64,000 nt of DNA from Microbacterium invictum (GCF_034421375.1 NZ_CP139779.1:1178001-1242000); one strand, 5' to 3'. Shown: positions 46,295 to 57,364, counted from the stretch's first letter. Notes: generated from the letters alone by a model not told the origin. Made by a program: numbers and translations.

Positions 46295-48127
46295 CTACCC
46301 GATGCCCGCGGTCTGTTCGAACCGGCGCCATCTCGACAGCCCGAGGGCGATGCCGGTGGCGACGACCGTCACTCCGACGACGAGCGGGGCCGCGGTCGTG
46401 GCGATGCTCGCGCCGGTGGCCGCGAGAGACGGGGCCGGCGCCGGGGGTGCCGCCTCGACGATCGTGGTCTCGTTCGCCACGCCGCAGGGGCCGTGATGAA
46501 CCTCTTCGCCGGCGGCATCGACGGCGCGCTCTCGCCAGTAGTAGGTTCCCGGCTCGGTGATCGCGGGGGAGGTCACGGTGTATTCGCCGGCGGCGGCGAC
46601 GGTGATCGGCGCGCTCTGCCACACCAGGGATTCCGGAGTGCAGGCCTCGGCGGCGGGCACGTCCTGGTCAGCGCGGAAGACGGCGGACGAGACGGTCAGT
46701 CCTCCCGGGGGAACGACGCCGCCCACGATGATCGTGTCCGACATCGGCTCACCGGCCGTGACGCGTTCCTGAGCACGCGAGGAGATGTCGGGGACGACCG
46801 AGATCTGACTCCTCACACCGAACGCCTCCGTCCACGAGAAGTCGGCGGCGAGGTGCGCGGCGAGCTCGGGCTGCTGCGCGTCGCGAGTGATCGTCCACAC
46901 CGCCGTGTAGAAGCCGGGGCCGGGGAGTTCTTCCTCCGACGACACGCGATAGGGCACGTCCCCACCCTGGTCGCCGGTCACGAGCGAGAGCGAGCCGACG
47001 TGCTCGGCGTCGGCGGGGACGGCGGGCTGAGGTTCGGCGGGTTCCGATGTGGTGCGGTAGATCTCCGCGCTGGCGGTGAGGGGCAGCGGCGACCCGTCTT
47101 GCGTCCGCGGCCAGTCGCCGTCGGCGAGTGTGACGGTGACGTCGTCGACGAACGGTCCGCCGGGGATGTAGCGGGAGGCGACCTGCGTGGTGATGGCGGG
47201 GGAGAAGAGCGGAACCCGGGGTGCGGCGTCGGCACCGGACACGTCGAAGGTCGCGGGGCCGCCGGGGCCCGCGGTGTCCTGACCGCCGGCGGTTGTGATG
47301 TGGCGGACCGCCGGCGCGACGCCGCCGGTGAAGCGACCGGTGCCGCTCACCGTGTAGGCGCGTCCGGGTGCCGGAGGCGCCGTCGTGATGGCGTAGTCGG
47401 TGCCGGGGGTCACACCCTCCCGCGTCGCCGCACCGGTGTCGGCGAACACCGCACCGGTGAGGGTCACCGTCCCGACCGCGCTCGCCGCGCCCGTCTCGAC
47501 CCGGACGGAGCCCCGGCGGTGGTCGACGGGGTCGACGGTGAAGACGAGGGTTCCCGACGGGATGTCGGCGGCGATCCCCATCGCCTCGTCGTAGTACGCG
47601 ACAGCGCGCTGCTGCACGGCCGCGTTGTGCTCGGGCGCGAGGCGGGAGAAGACCCGGTCGATCACTCCGGCCAGCGCGTCGCCCTGGTAGCCGAACTGGC
47701 GGAGCGTCGCGTCCCAGTCGGCGATGGCCTTCACGGCCCAGCCGACCGCCGCGGCCTGCACCGGGTCATCCGTCTGTCCATGGGAGGAGACGAGGTGATT
47801 GATGCGGGCGAGCTGCTCGGGAGACAGACCTGCGGCGTCGCCGCTGATGCCGTGGTCGACGCTCGGGCCGGTCGGCAGCGGCAGGCCCGGGAGGATGCAA
47901 TAGGTGTGCACGCCGTTCACGAGCATGCTGCCGTGCCATCCGAGGGCCGACACCGGCGCCCAGGTGCCGAAGCCGGTGCCGCGGTCTGCGGCGGAGGCGG
48001 GTGCGGCCGTGACGACGCACCCGAGCATGAGGGCGAGGATCAAGGCTGCCGTCGCGGCGACGAGCCGGACGGCGCGGCGGGACGCCGAAGATCGGGAGAT
48101 GGCGGAGTGAGGGACGGTGACGGACAT
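46295..48127 (-). CDS. Sortase-anchored surface protein with thioester-like domain
   Basis: 610 residues. A signal peptide (about 1-47) is followed by a domain (about 48-190) with a Tyr-Cys in NGVHTYCILPG (Cys77) and a VQAAAVGWAV segment (Gln124). This is the pattern of thioester (TQXA) adhesin domains, in which Cys and Gln form the reactive bond. Beta-rich repeats of the Ig/Cna-like kind fill the middle. The C-terminus has SLAATG, a hydrophobic helix and a basic RWRR tail: an LAXTG-type class E sortase signal. The thioester assignment is by pattern, since the usual Thr before Gln is Val. Confidence 0.72.
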   Translation of the reverse strand: MSVTVPHSAISRSSASRRAVRLVAATAALILALMLGCVVTAAPASAADRGTGFGTWAPVSALGWHGSMLVNGVHTYCILPGLPLPTGPSVDHGISGDAAGLSPEQLARINHLVSSHGQTDDPVQAAAVGWAVKAIADWDATLRQFGYQGDALAGVIDRVFSRLAPEHNAAVQQRAVAYYDEAMGIAADIPSGTLVFTVDPVDHRRGSVRVETGAASAVGTVTLTGAVFADTGAATREGVTPGTDYAITTAPPAPGRAYTVSGTGRFTGGVAPAVRHITTAGGQDTAGPGGPATFDVSGADAAPRVPLFSPAITTQVASRYIPGGPFVDDVTVTLADGDWPRTQDGSPLPLTASAEIYRTTSEPAEPQPAVPADAEHVGSLSLVTGDQGGDVPYRVSSEEELPGPGFYTAVWTITRDAQQPELAAHLAADFSWTEAFGVRSQISVVPDISSRAQERVTAGEPMSDTIIVGGVVPPGGLTVSSAVFRADQDVPAAEACTPESLVWQSAPITVAAAGEYTVTSPAITEPGTYYWRERAVDAAGEEVHHGPCGVANETTIVEAAPPAPAPSLAATGASIATTAAPLVVGVTVVATGIALGLSRWRRFEQTAGIG

Positions 48128-48259
48128 CGTGGCGAACTCCCGGGATGACGGATCGGACGCATCGATCGTCGCCGTCCGCCGTCCCGCGGATTCCGCTCTG
48201 ACGAGGTTCGGTGGACAAGTCCGCGCTCCCCGCTGTTGTGCAGGAGAGGACGCCGGATC

Positions 48260-49192
48260 TCAGCGGCGGGGGAGGACCGTGATGAGCGTCGCCTCGGGGC
48301 GGCACGCGAAGCGCACCGGGGCGTAGATGGAGTGGCCGAGACCCGCGCTGACATTGAGCGGTGCGGTGCGGTCGGCACGCGTCCAGGTGCTGAGCCCCCG
48401 CGCCTGATCGAGCGGGATGTCGCAGTTCGCCACGAGCGCGCCGACGCCGGGGAGGCGCACCTGCCCGCCGTGGGTGTGGCCGGCGAACACCGCGTCGGCT
48501 CCGAGATCGACGAAGGAGTCCAGAATCCGTCGATAGGGGGCGTGCGTGACCCCGATGGTCAGCGCGGCGCTCTCCGTCTGCCGCATCCGATCGAGCGGCT
48601 CGACGAGGGACCCGAGGCGATCCCAGCCGCGGTGGGCGTCGTTGACGCCGAACGCGTGAAGAGCGGTGCCGGCGACGTCGAGCGCGGCAACGGAGTTGTT
48701 CAGGTCGTGCCAGCCGAGCTCGTCCGCGAGATACCGATCCAGCAGATCGGTGTCGAGGTACTCGGTCTCGGTCTTGATCTTGGACGGGCCGAGGAAGTAC
48801 TTGAACGGGTTTCGGGGGCTGGGGGCGACGTGATCGTTCGATCCGTGCACGTAGACCCCGGGGGTTCCGCGGAACGGCCCGAACGACGCACGGATGCCAT
48901 CGAGCCCGAGGGGGTGTCCGAGGTTGTCGCCGGTGTTGACGATGAGGTCCGGCTTCAGGGATGCCAGGGCAGCGATCCAGCGCTGCTTCCGACGTTGCCA
49001 CGGCGCCATGTGGGCGTCCGACAGGTGGAGGACGCGCAGGGGCCGGGCCCCCGCGGGCAGGAGTTGCAGCTGATGTTCACGGAGCGTGAAGAGGTAACGC
49101 TCGATCCCGATGCCCCACACGGCGGCGGCGGTGCCGGCCGCCCCCACCGCGCCGAGCGTGGTGAGGGCGGCCCTCGTCAGAGGGTGAGGCAC
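48260..49192 (-). CDS. Metallophosphoesterase
   Basis: 310 residues. An N-terminal membrane helix (about 8-27) precedes the calcineurin-like phosphoesterase core: HLSDAHM, the NTGDN and GSNDH metal motifs, and AGHTHGGQVRLP at the end. Family members hydrolyse phosphodiesters or phospholipid-linked substrates near the membrane. Its GTG shares a base with the stop of the upstream PBP gene, so the two are translationally coupled, as are ponA2 and the neighbouring phosphoesterase in mycobacteria. Confidence 0.9.
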   Translation of the reverse strand: MPHPLTRAALTTLGAVGAAGTAAAVWGIGIERYLFTLREHQLQLLPAGARPLRVLHLSDAHMAPWQRRKQRWIAALASLKPDLIVNTGDNLGHPLGLDGIRASFGPFRGTPGVYVHGSNDHVAPSPRNPFKYFLGPSKIKTETEYLDTDLLDRYLADELGWHDLNNSVAALDVAGTALHAFGVNDAHRGWDRLGSLVEPLDRMRQTESAALTIGVTHAPYRRILDSFVDLGADAVFAGHTHGGQVRLPGVGALVANCDIPLDQARGLSTWTRADRTAPLNVSAGLGHSIYAPVRFACRPEATLITVLPRR

Positions 49193-51948
49193 TACTCGTC
49201 GTCGTCTTCGTCGTTGCCGGGACCACCCTGGCCGGGGCAGGCTGCGGCGGCGAAGTTGATCGCGACCGTGGCCCCGCGTGTGGTGGCTGTGCCCGCACCC
49301 GGATCGGTGCCGGTCACGCGTCCGCCGCCGGCGGACGGATCAGGTGTACACGACCCTTGCACGGCCGAGAATCCGGCAGCGTTCAGCGCACCCGCGGCGA
49401 CGGCGGGGTTCTGCCCGCTGACGTCGGGGACCGTGACGGCCTGCCCGTTACTGGGGTTGATCGTCACCACCGTGCCTCCCGGGGCCTGGCCGGACGGGTT
49501 CTGCTGCACGATGATGTTGGTCGGCTGGTCGGAGTTCACCGCTTCACCCACCGCGACCTCCCAGCCGGCCCCCTCGAGGGTCGCGCGGGCCTGGTCGATG
49601 GTCTGGCCCACCACGTTCGGCACCTCGCGGACGACCTGGCGGATCAGGTTCTGCGCGGGGGCGGGGAACTCGTCCCCGCCGTACGCCGCGTTCGCCGCCG
49701 CCTGGATCTGCAGGGCGATCGGGTAGCGGATGTCCATGACGCGTCGGTCGTAGGCGTAGGTGCGCGAGATGTCGACGAGGCCGTCGTAGTTGCCGGCCAT
49801 GACGGCGGTCGTCACATTCGTCGACGACTCGATCATCCACGAGTGACGCTGCTCGTTCGTTCCGGTCTTGCCGAGCATCGGCGTGCCGTCGAACGGGTTC
49901 GCCTGCGAGCCCGTTCCGCCCCGCACCATCACGCCCTGGAGGGCGAAGGCGGCGGTGGAAGCGACCTCGGGGGTCAGCACCGTCGAACAGCTCCGAGCGG
50001 GGACGAGCTCGGGGCGGTCCACGCCGTTGTTGTCCACCACGCGGTCGATGACCTTCGGCTGGCAGAGGGTTCCGCCGTTGGCGACGGCGGCGTAGGCGCC
50101 CGCCATGGCGATCGGCGACACCGACTCGGTGCCGATGATGTCCGAGGGGACGTCGACGTTGATCTGCTCGCCGTTCGTCGGGTTGGTGACGCCCATCTTC
50201 GCGACCACGTTGGTGATGTCGCAGAGATCGAGCTCCGCCGCCATCCCGATGAAGCCAGTGTTCAGCGACTGCGCAGTGAACTGCAACGGTGTGCCGTTGT
50301 AGCCGCGCTGATTGCCGAAGTTGCGGATCCGGTCGCTCCCGGGGTTGACCCAGTCGCCCTGCCCCTCGCACGAATTGGTCATGCGGGGGATGTTGCGGTC
50401 GGTCCCGTTCACGACCTCGCGCAGCGACTTCCCCTGCTCGAGCCAGTCGATGAGGGTGAAGAGCTTGAAGGTCGAACCTGCTCCGAATCCGCCCGACCCC
50501 CCGGTGGCTCGATCGCCCGCGAAGACGATCGACGACTCGTTCGGGTCCTCCGTGTAGCCCGGCACGTAGCGGGTGTTCTGCGCGATCGCCAGCACGCGAC
50601 CGGTCTTGGCCTCGACGCTCGTGGCGACGGCGCCGAATTTCATGCCCTCGATTGACGTCGGCGCGTATTCGGCCATCGACTGCTCCGCGGCCGCCTGCAC
50701 ACGCGGGTCGATCGTCGTGTAGATCTTCAGACCGTCCTGACGGAGCGCGCGGTCGCGCGCCTCCTGCGTCTCGCCGAAGGCGGGGTCGTTCTGGATGGTC
50801 GAGACGACGTACTGGCAGAAGTAGGCCGCGGACCCGGTGGACTGGCATCCGGTCACCGGCTGGGTGATCGCGGGCGTGATCGGCTCGATCGCGGCCTGGA
50901 TGTACTGATCGCGGTTGATCTTGCCGTCATCCAGCATCCGGCTCAGGACGTACAGCTGGCGACCCTTGGTCGCGCTGTAGCCGTCGGCGGCGGCGAGGAG
51001 CTGTTCGTCGTTGATGACGCCCTCGTCGCGGAGCGTGTAGAGCGCCTGGATGGTGGTGGGCTCCACATCGTCGATCGACCCGTCCGGCGCGGTGTTGCGC
51101 GGAGTGCCATCCGACCCGGTGAATGATCCACCCGGAAGATCGATGCGATAGGAGTTCGGGTTCTGCACGATGCCCGCGAGCGTTGCGGCCTGAGAGACGC
51201 TCAGCTGCGACGCGGGAACGTTGAAGTAGTACTTCGACGAGGCATCGATGCCGTAGTTCGTGCCACCGAAGTTGGCGATGTTGAGGTACCCGAGCAGGAT
51301 GTCGTTCTTGGAGTAGCGCTGCTCGAGGGCGATGGCGTACCTCATCTCCTGGAGTTTGCGTTCGTAGCCCTCGGCGCCGGTGGCGTTCGTCGCCTCCTCC
51401 CAGCAGTTGCGCAAAACCTCATCGCGGGTCTTCACAACGTTGTTGTCGGCATCGAGTTCGGCCTCGGCATCGCGCTCGCAGCGCTGGATGAGCACGTTCT
51501 TGACGTACTGCTGGCTGATCGACGAGCCACCCTGGGTCTGACCGCCCGAGGCGTTGCTGAGCAGAGCACGGGTGGTGCCGATGAGGTCGACGCCACCGTG
51601 CTGGTAGTAGCGCGGGTCCTCGGACGACAGCACCGCGTCGTAGACGACCGGTGCGACCTGGTCGAAGTTCACCGGCGACCGGTTCTGGTCGTAGAACTTC
51701 GTCCACTCGACTTCTTGGCCGTTGTCGGGGTTCACGTACATGAGCGTGGTCGGCAGCATCAGCTCGTCGATCTCGAGGTAGCTCGGCATGTTGTCGAACA
51801 TCGAGATGGCGCTGGAGGCCGCGGCCCCGGACACCGCGATCGCGGGGGTGACGGCGGCGGTCACGAGAACACCGGCGACGGCACTCAGCCCGACGACCCC
51901 GAGGAGGCCGCCGAGCACACCGCTACCCGTCCGTTTCGTCTCAGGCAT
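49192..51948 (-). CDS. Bifunctional class A penicillin-binding protein with PASTA domains
   Basis: 918 residues. A transmembrane anchor lies at about 15-40. The GT51 transglycosylase domain has its catalytic Glu in SSEDPRYYQHGGVD and the GGSSISQQYVKN motif. The transpeptidase domain shows STFK, SLN and KTGT. Two PASTA repeats (about 775-845 and 848-905) and an acidic tail close the protein. It polymerises and crosslinks peptidoglycan outside the membrane, and PASTA domains sense muropeptides or localise the enzyme. The ATG at 51948 follows a TACGAT box by 7 nt, so a longer upstream start is unlikely. Confidence 0.94.
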   Translation of the reverse strand: MPETKRTGSGVLGGLLGVVGLSAVAGVLVTAAVTPAIAVSGAAASSAISMFDNMPSYLEIDELMLPTTLMYVNPDNGQEVEWTKFYDQNRSPVNFDQVAPVVYDAVLSSEDPRYYQHGGVDLIGTTRALLSNASGGQTQGGSSISQQYVKNVLIQRCERDAEAELDADNNVVKTRDEVLRNCWEEATNATGAEGYERKLQEMRYAIALEQRYSKNDILLGYLNIANFGGTNYGIDASSKYYFNVPASQLSVSQAATLAGIVQNPNSYRIDLPGGSFTGSDGTPRNTAPDGSIDDVEPTTIQALYTLRDEGVINDEQLLAAADGYSATKGRQLYVLSRMLDDGKINRDQYIQAAIEPITPAITQPVTGCQSTGSAAYFCQYVVSTIQNDPAFGETQEARDRALRQDGLKIYTTIDPRVQAAAEQSMAEYAPTSIEGMKFGAVATSVEAKTGRVLAIAQNTRYVPGYTEDPNESSIVFAGDRATGGSGGFGAGSTFKLFTLIDWLEQGKSLREVVNGTDRNIPRMTNSCEGQGDWVNPGSDRIRNFGNQRGYNGTPLQFTAQSLNTGFIGMAAELDLCDITNVVAKMGVTNPTNGEQINVDVPSDIIGTESVSPIAMAGAYAAVANGGTLCQPKVIDRVVDNNGVDRPELVPARSCSTVLTPEVASTAAFALQGVMVRGGTGSQANPFDGTPMLGKTGTNEQRHSWMIESSTNVTTAVMAGNYDGLVDISRTYAYDRRVMDIRYPIALQIQAAANAAYGGDEFPAPAQNLIRQVVREVPNVVGQTIDQARATLEGAGWEVAVGEAVNSDQPTNIIVQQNPSGQAPGGTVVTINPSNGQAVTVPDVSGQNPAVAAGALNAAGFSAVQGSCTPDPSAGGGRVTGTDPGAGTATTRGATVAINFAAAACPGQGGPGNDEDDDE

Positions 51949-51955
51949 AGGGTTG

Positions 51956-51961
51956 ATCGTA
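51956..51961 (-). promoter_or_regulatory. -10 box TACGAT (minus strand), leaderless-type promoter of the PBP gene
   Basis: TACGAT on the minus strand is 7 nt before the ATG at 51948. Confidence 0.5.
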
Positions 51962-52055
51962 AGGGAGCTTCCTGGGCGATCCCTCGACCGGCGTGCGCCC
52001 ACGAAGATCTTTCCCAGCATCCGCCTGCGATTCCGCCCCGACCCCAGGAGCCTCG

Positions 52056-52274
52056 ATGACGACGTGGGAGTACCTCACCACTCCGCTGCTGATCCACAAC
52101 ACCGCCGCCATCCTCAACAACTGGGGCAAGCAGGGGTGGGAGCTCGTGCAGGTCGTCCAGGGCCCGGAAGGGGGCCTCGTGGCCTACTTCAAGCGGCCCT
52201 CAGGCGGCGGCGCGCCCAACGCGGCGCTCGGTGCCGCGGAGCAGGCGGCGCGCCAGTTCGGAGACGAGCAGTGA
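52056..52274 (+). CDS. DUF4177 domain-containing small protein
   Basis: 72 residues. The DUF4177 pattern is clear: MTTWEYLTTPLLIHNT, then LNNWGKQGWELVQVV and a positively charged YFKRP. No catalytic residues are known. It overlaps ridA by 4 bp; the same pair occurs beside ponA2 in mycobacteria. The ATG has AGGAG 6 nt upstream. Confidence 0.88.
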   Translation: MTTWEYLTTPLLIHNTAAILNNWGKQGWELVQVVQGPEGGLVAYFKRPSGGGAPNAALGAAEQAARQFGDEQ

Positions 52275-52738
52275 GCGTTTCCGCGCGCCTCGCCGAGCTC
52301 GGCATCGAGCTCCCCTCTGTCGTTCCTCCGGTGGCCGCCTACGTCCCCGCCAAGGTGCACGGCGACCTCGTCTACACCGCCGGTCAGCTGCCGATGGTCT
52401 CGGGGGCACTTCCCGCGACGGGGAAGGTCGGTGAGGGCGAGGGGCTCGTGCCCCCGGATGCCGCGGCTGGATACGCCCGTCAGTGCGCCTTGAACGCCCT
52501 CGCGGCGGCAGCGGCCGCCGCTGGGGGTGTGGACCGCCTCGCCGGAGTGCTGAAGGTCACCGGTTTCGTCGCCTCGGTGCCGGCGTTCACGGGTCAGCCC
52601 GGGGTCATCAACGGTGCGAGCACCGTTCTCGGTGAGATCTTCGGCGACGCCGGTCGTCACGCCCGCTCCGCCGTCGGCGTGCCGGTCCTGCCCCTGGACG
52701 CCCCGGTCGAGGTCGAGGTCGTCTTCACCCTCGCCTGA
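52271..52738 (+). CDS. RidA family protein (reactive intermediate deaminase)
   Basis: 155 residues of the longer YjgH/RidA-like group. The core reads VHGDLVYTAGQLPMVSGALP and CALNALAAAAAAAGG, then LKVTGFVASVPAF and a final LPLDAPVEVEVVFTLA. The Arg that salt-bridges substrate carboxylates in canonical RidA is not obvious, so the substrate may differ. Its stop is followed by the second palindromic repeat. The GTG overlaps the DUF4177 stop. Confidence 0.9.
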   Translation: MSVSARLAELGIELPSVVPPVAAYVPAKVHGDLVYTAGQLPMVSGALPATGKVGEGEGLVPPDAAAGYARQCALNALAAAAAAAGGVDRLAGVLKVTGFVASVPAFTGQPGVINGASTVLGEIFGDAGRHARSAVGVPVLPLDAPVEVEVVFTLA

Positions 52739-52792
52739 CGCCGCTTCGCGGCATCCCGCTCCCTCACCCTCGGCCCTCCCCGCACGCCTCGG

Positions 52793-52859
52793 CGAGAGTG
52801 CATCGGGGCGCCGAGAATGCGGGTGAACCCCGCACCCTCGGCCCCCTGACGCACTCTCG
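52793..52859. repeat. GAGAGTGCATC palindromic repeat, copy 2
   Basis: Arms CGAGAGTGCATC (52793-52804) and GACGCACTCTCG (52848-52859), one mismatch, flank a core with a TGCGGG/CCCGCA hairpin. Core and arms align with copy 1 at 18438-18506. It lies between the convergent ridA and acs. Confidence 0.85.
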
Positions 52860-52880
52860 GCGGAGGTGAGCCGCGCGCGC

Positions 52881-54860
<1,980 letters not shown>

Positions 54861-55008
54861 CGGTGCGCGCTCCTTCGCGGGCGAACGGGTGTGCCGTGTT
54901 CGGCGACGACACTCGTGAGGGTACCGACGGCTCTCACCCCGTCACTACCTCCGTTAGTGGGTGGATGAGAGGAACGTGATAACCCGATGAGAGATCACAC
55001 CCATCGTT

Positions 55009-55036
55009 TTGACGACTCCCGCCTCGTGCGTAAGAT
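55009..55036 (+). promoter_or_regulatory. Strong sigma-70-like promoter with no gene immediately downstream
   Basis: TTGACG (55009-55014) and TAAGAT (55031-55036) are separated by 16 bp. Transcription would start near 55043, 330 bp before the next start codon. Confidence 0.7.
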
Positions 55037-55067
55037 CATCTCCGGCCGAACTTCGATTCTGGCATTC

Positions 55068-55145
55068 GCGACGCCCGCCCATCCCCCCGAGCCAGGGCGT
55101 CGCAGGAGGCGGTATCCCATTCCCCCCCATGGGATACCGCCTCCT
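55068..55145 (+). other. Two adjacent perfect hairpins, possible small RNA or leader
   Basis: Hairpin 1: GCGACGCCC (55068-55076) with GGGCGTCGC (55095-55103). Hairpin 2: a 17-bp perfect stem, AGGAGGCGGTATCCCAT (55104-55120) with its complement (55129-55145), and a C-rich 8-nt loop. No T-run follows. Both lie within 110 nt of the predicted transcription start. Confidence 0.55.
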
Positions 55146-55358
55146 TCTGTCCCCGGCGGCGCCCTGGATCGGGTCGCGCTGCTCCGCGATCCGTCGAAGA
55201 ATGCTTTCCCGAGCGGGCGCGGGCCACATCCTCTGACGGATCGCGTTCTGGAGGGGTGGCCCGCGTATCGAGGCGTCGACGTCTCCTGCACAGTCGGGTC
55301 GGCGGGTGGACTGTCCACCGATGCGTCCGGCGCGACCACCGGAAGCGTCGGCCGTCCC

Positions 55359-55364
55359 TACGGT
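55359..55364 (+). promoter_or_regulatory. -10 box TACGGT, leaderless-type promoter of the tad operon
   Basis: TACGGT is 7 nt before the ATG at 55372. Confidence 0.45.
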
Positions 55365-55371
55365 CGAGGGC

Positions 55372-56400
55372 ATGTCGCTCCCCTTCGTCGTCCGGCCCCG
55401 AGAGGGGACCGGCGGAGCGGACGCCGCGGGCGGGGGCGTGCCGGGGCGCGGTCGGCGCCCTGCGGTGCTCGACGTCCTCTCACCGTTCATCGACGATCCG
55501 GACGTCTCGGATGTCTTCGTCAACGGCGCACAGGGCCTGTTCGTCGATCGCGGTGCGGGACCCCGGCGCGCCGACGGCTGGTGCGCCGGCGAAGACGAGG
55601 TCCGCGACCTGGCGGTGCACCTCATCGGCGCCGGAGGACGTCACATCGACGACGCGACGCCGTGCGTCGACGTGCGCCTGGAGGGCGGCATCCGCGTCCA
55701 CGCCGTCCTCCCTCCCATCTCGCCGGAGGGGACCCTCATCTCGCTGCGGATCCCGCGACTGGGCACGCCGACGCTCGACGACCTCGCCGCGACCGGCATG
55801 TTCGATCGCGGCGCGCAGCGTGCTCTCGAGCAGCTGGTGGCCGGGCGCGCCAACCTGCTCGTGAGCGGCGCCGCAGGCGCGGGGAAGACCACGCTGCTGG
55901 CTGCGCTCCTCTCCGCCGCTCCTGCGCACGAGCGGATCGTCACGATCGAGGATGTCGCGGAGCTGCGCCTCTCGCATCCGCACCACGCCCGCCTCGAGGC
56001 GCGCCAGGCCAATCTCGAGGGCGCGGGCGAGATCGCGCTGGCCCGCCTCGTGCGCGAGGCCCTGCGGATGCGCCCGGACCGATTGGTGGTGGGGGAGTGT
56101 CGGGGCGCCGAGGTGCGCGAGCTCCTCTCGGCGTTGAACACCGGTCACGACGGGGGCGCGGGAACCGTGCACGCGAACGGACTGGGCGAAGTCGCCACGC
56201 GGCTCGAAGCCCTCGGCGCGCTGGCCGGGCTCACCGACCACGCACTCGCCCGTCAGGTGACGAGCGCGATCGACGTCGTGCTGCACGTCGAGCGCAGCGC
56301 CGCCGCCCGCCGTCTCGCGGGGGCAGGCCGCCCGCGCCTGGCCGCGACCGGTCGCCTCGAGATCATCCCGGTCGACCTCGAGGAGGTCGCCCACCGATGA
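55372..56400 (+). CDS. TadA/CpaF-type pilus assembly ATPase
   Basis: 342 residues. The N-terminal part (about 20-115) recognises partners; Walker A is GAAGAGKTT near residues 165-173; the Asp box and Walker B-like LVVGECRGAE and the His box GTVHANG complete the secretion-ATPase core. It powers pilin or secreted-fibre assembly. The next gene overlaps its stop by 4 bp. It is shorter than many TadA proteins, since the N-terminal extension is missing, as in the mycobacterial Rv3659c group. Confidence 0.9.
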   Translation: MSLPFVVRPREGTGGADAAGGGVPGRGRRPAVLDVLSPFIDDPDVSDVFVNGAQGLFVDRGAGPRRADGWCAGEDEVRDLAVHLIGAGGRHIDDATPCVDVRLEGGIRVHAVLPPISPEGTLISLRIPRLGTPTLDDLAATGMFDRGAQRALEQLVAGRANLLVSGAAGAGKTTLLAALLSAAPAHERIVTIEDVAELRLSHPHHARLEARQANLEGAGEIALARLVREALRMRPDRLVVGECRGAEVRELLSALNTGHDGGAGTVHANGLGEVATRLEALGALAGLTDHALARQVTSAIDVVLHVERSAAARRLAGAGRPRLAATGRLEIIPVDLEEVAHR

Positions 56401-57308
56401 GCACGCTGCTTCCGCTCCGCCCGGTGCGGAGGTCGTCGCCGATGGCGCCGCCCGCCGCCGACACCGTTCTGAAGCTCGCGGTCCTCCTGCAGGCCGGGGT
56501 GACTCCCGACCGGGCCTGGGAACACCTCGCCGAGACGGGGGATGTCGCCGCCCGCACGATCCGCGACCGTCGCCTTCAGGGCTCGCCCCTTCCTGCGGCG
56601 ATCAGCGGCACGGGCACGGGCGCCGACGCCTGGCGGGAGGTCGGAGCGGCCTGGGAGGTGGCGACCGTCGCCGGGGCACCGCTCGCGCCGAGCCTGCGGG
56701 GTCTCGCCGCCGCCCTCCGCGACGCGCAGGAGGCGGCGGACGAGATCCGCGTCGCCCTGGCCGAACCGACGGGAACGGCCCGGCTCATCGGCTGGCTGCC
56801 GCTTCTCGGGATCGGACTCGGCCTCCTGCTCGGCTTCGACACCATCGGGACCCTGACCACTCATCCAGTCGGTATCGCCTGCCTCGTCGGCGGCGGCGTC
56901 CTGGTCCTCGTCGCCCGGCGCTGGACGACGGCGCTCGCGCGGCGCGCCCGACCTCCCGCCGGCATCCCGGGCCTCGACGGCGAGTTGCTGGCGATCGCCC
57001 TGAGCGGCGGCGTCTCGATCGAGCGGGCGATCGCCCTCGTCGTCGCGGCGTCGGGCGAGCCCCCCGCACCCGCGACCGCCGGACTTCTGGATCTGTCCCG
57101 TCGCGCGGGCGTGCCCGCGGTCGAGCTCCTGCGCGCCGCCGCAGCCCTCGCGCGCCATCAGGCCCGTGTCGAGGGGCGCCTGCGCGCGGCGAAGCTGGCG
57201 ACGAGGCTTTTGCTGCCGCTGGGGGTCTGCACCCTCCCGGCCTTCCTCCTCCTCGGCGTCGGACCGATGTTCCTCAGTGTCCTGTCCTCGGCGGCGATCA
57301 GCCTCTGA
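56397..57308 (+). CDS. Type II/IV secretion F-domain protein, apparent TadB-TadC fusion
   Basis: 303 residues. Two F-domain-like halves are visible. The first is about 24-125 (VLKLAVLLQAGVTPDRAWEHL, later WEVATVAGAPLAPSLRGLA) and ends in a membrane hairpin at about 125-178. The second is about 193-300 (LLAIALSGGVSIERAIALVV, later DLSRRAGVPAVELLRAAA) and ends with a hydrophobic segment. In most Tad systems TadB and TadC are separate polypeptides. It overlaps tadA (ATGA) and is followed by the pilin gene 56 bp later. Confidence 0.78.
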   Translation: MSTLLPLRPVRRSSPMAPPAADTVLKLAVLLQAGVTPDRAWEHLAETGDVAARTIRDRRLQGSPLPAAISGTGTGADAWREVGAAWEVATVAGAPLAPSLRGLAAALRDAQEAADEIRVALAEPTGTARLIGWLPLLGIGLGLLLGFDTIGTLTTHPVGIACLVGGGVLVLVARRWTTALARRARPPAGIPGLDGELLAIALSGGVSIERAIALVVAASGEPPAPATAGLLDLSRRAGVPAVELLRAAAALARHQARVEGRLRAAKLATRLLLPLGVCTLPAFLLLGVGPMFLSVLSSAAISL

Positions 57309-57364
57309 GCGTCGCCGCCTCGAGCGTGCCCACCATCCATCCCACACGAAGAAGGAAGCCACCC

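Larger units (their letters stand above)
54861..55371. other. 511-bp intergenic region between divergent acs and the tad operon
   Basis: No convincing gene in either direction. It holds the acs leader (54861-54960), the repeat GATGAGAG at 54964 and 54987, a strong promoter at 55009-55036, two adjacent hairpins at 55068-55145, about 200 bp of unremarkable GC-rich sequence, and the -10 box of the tad operon. Confidence 0.6.
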
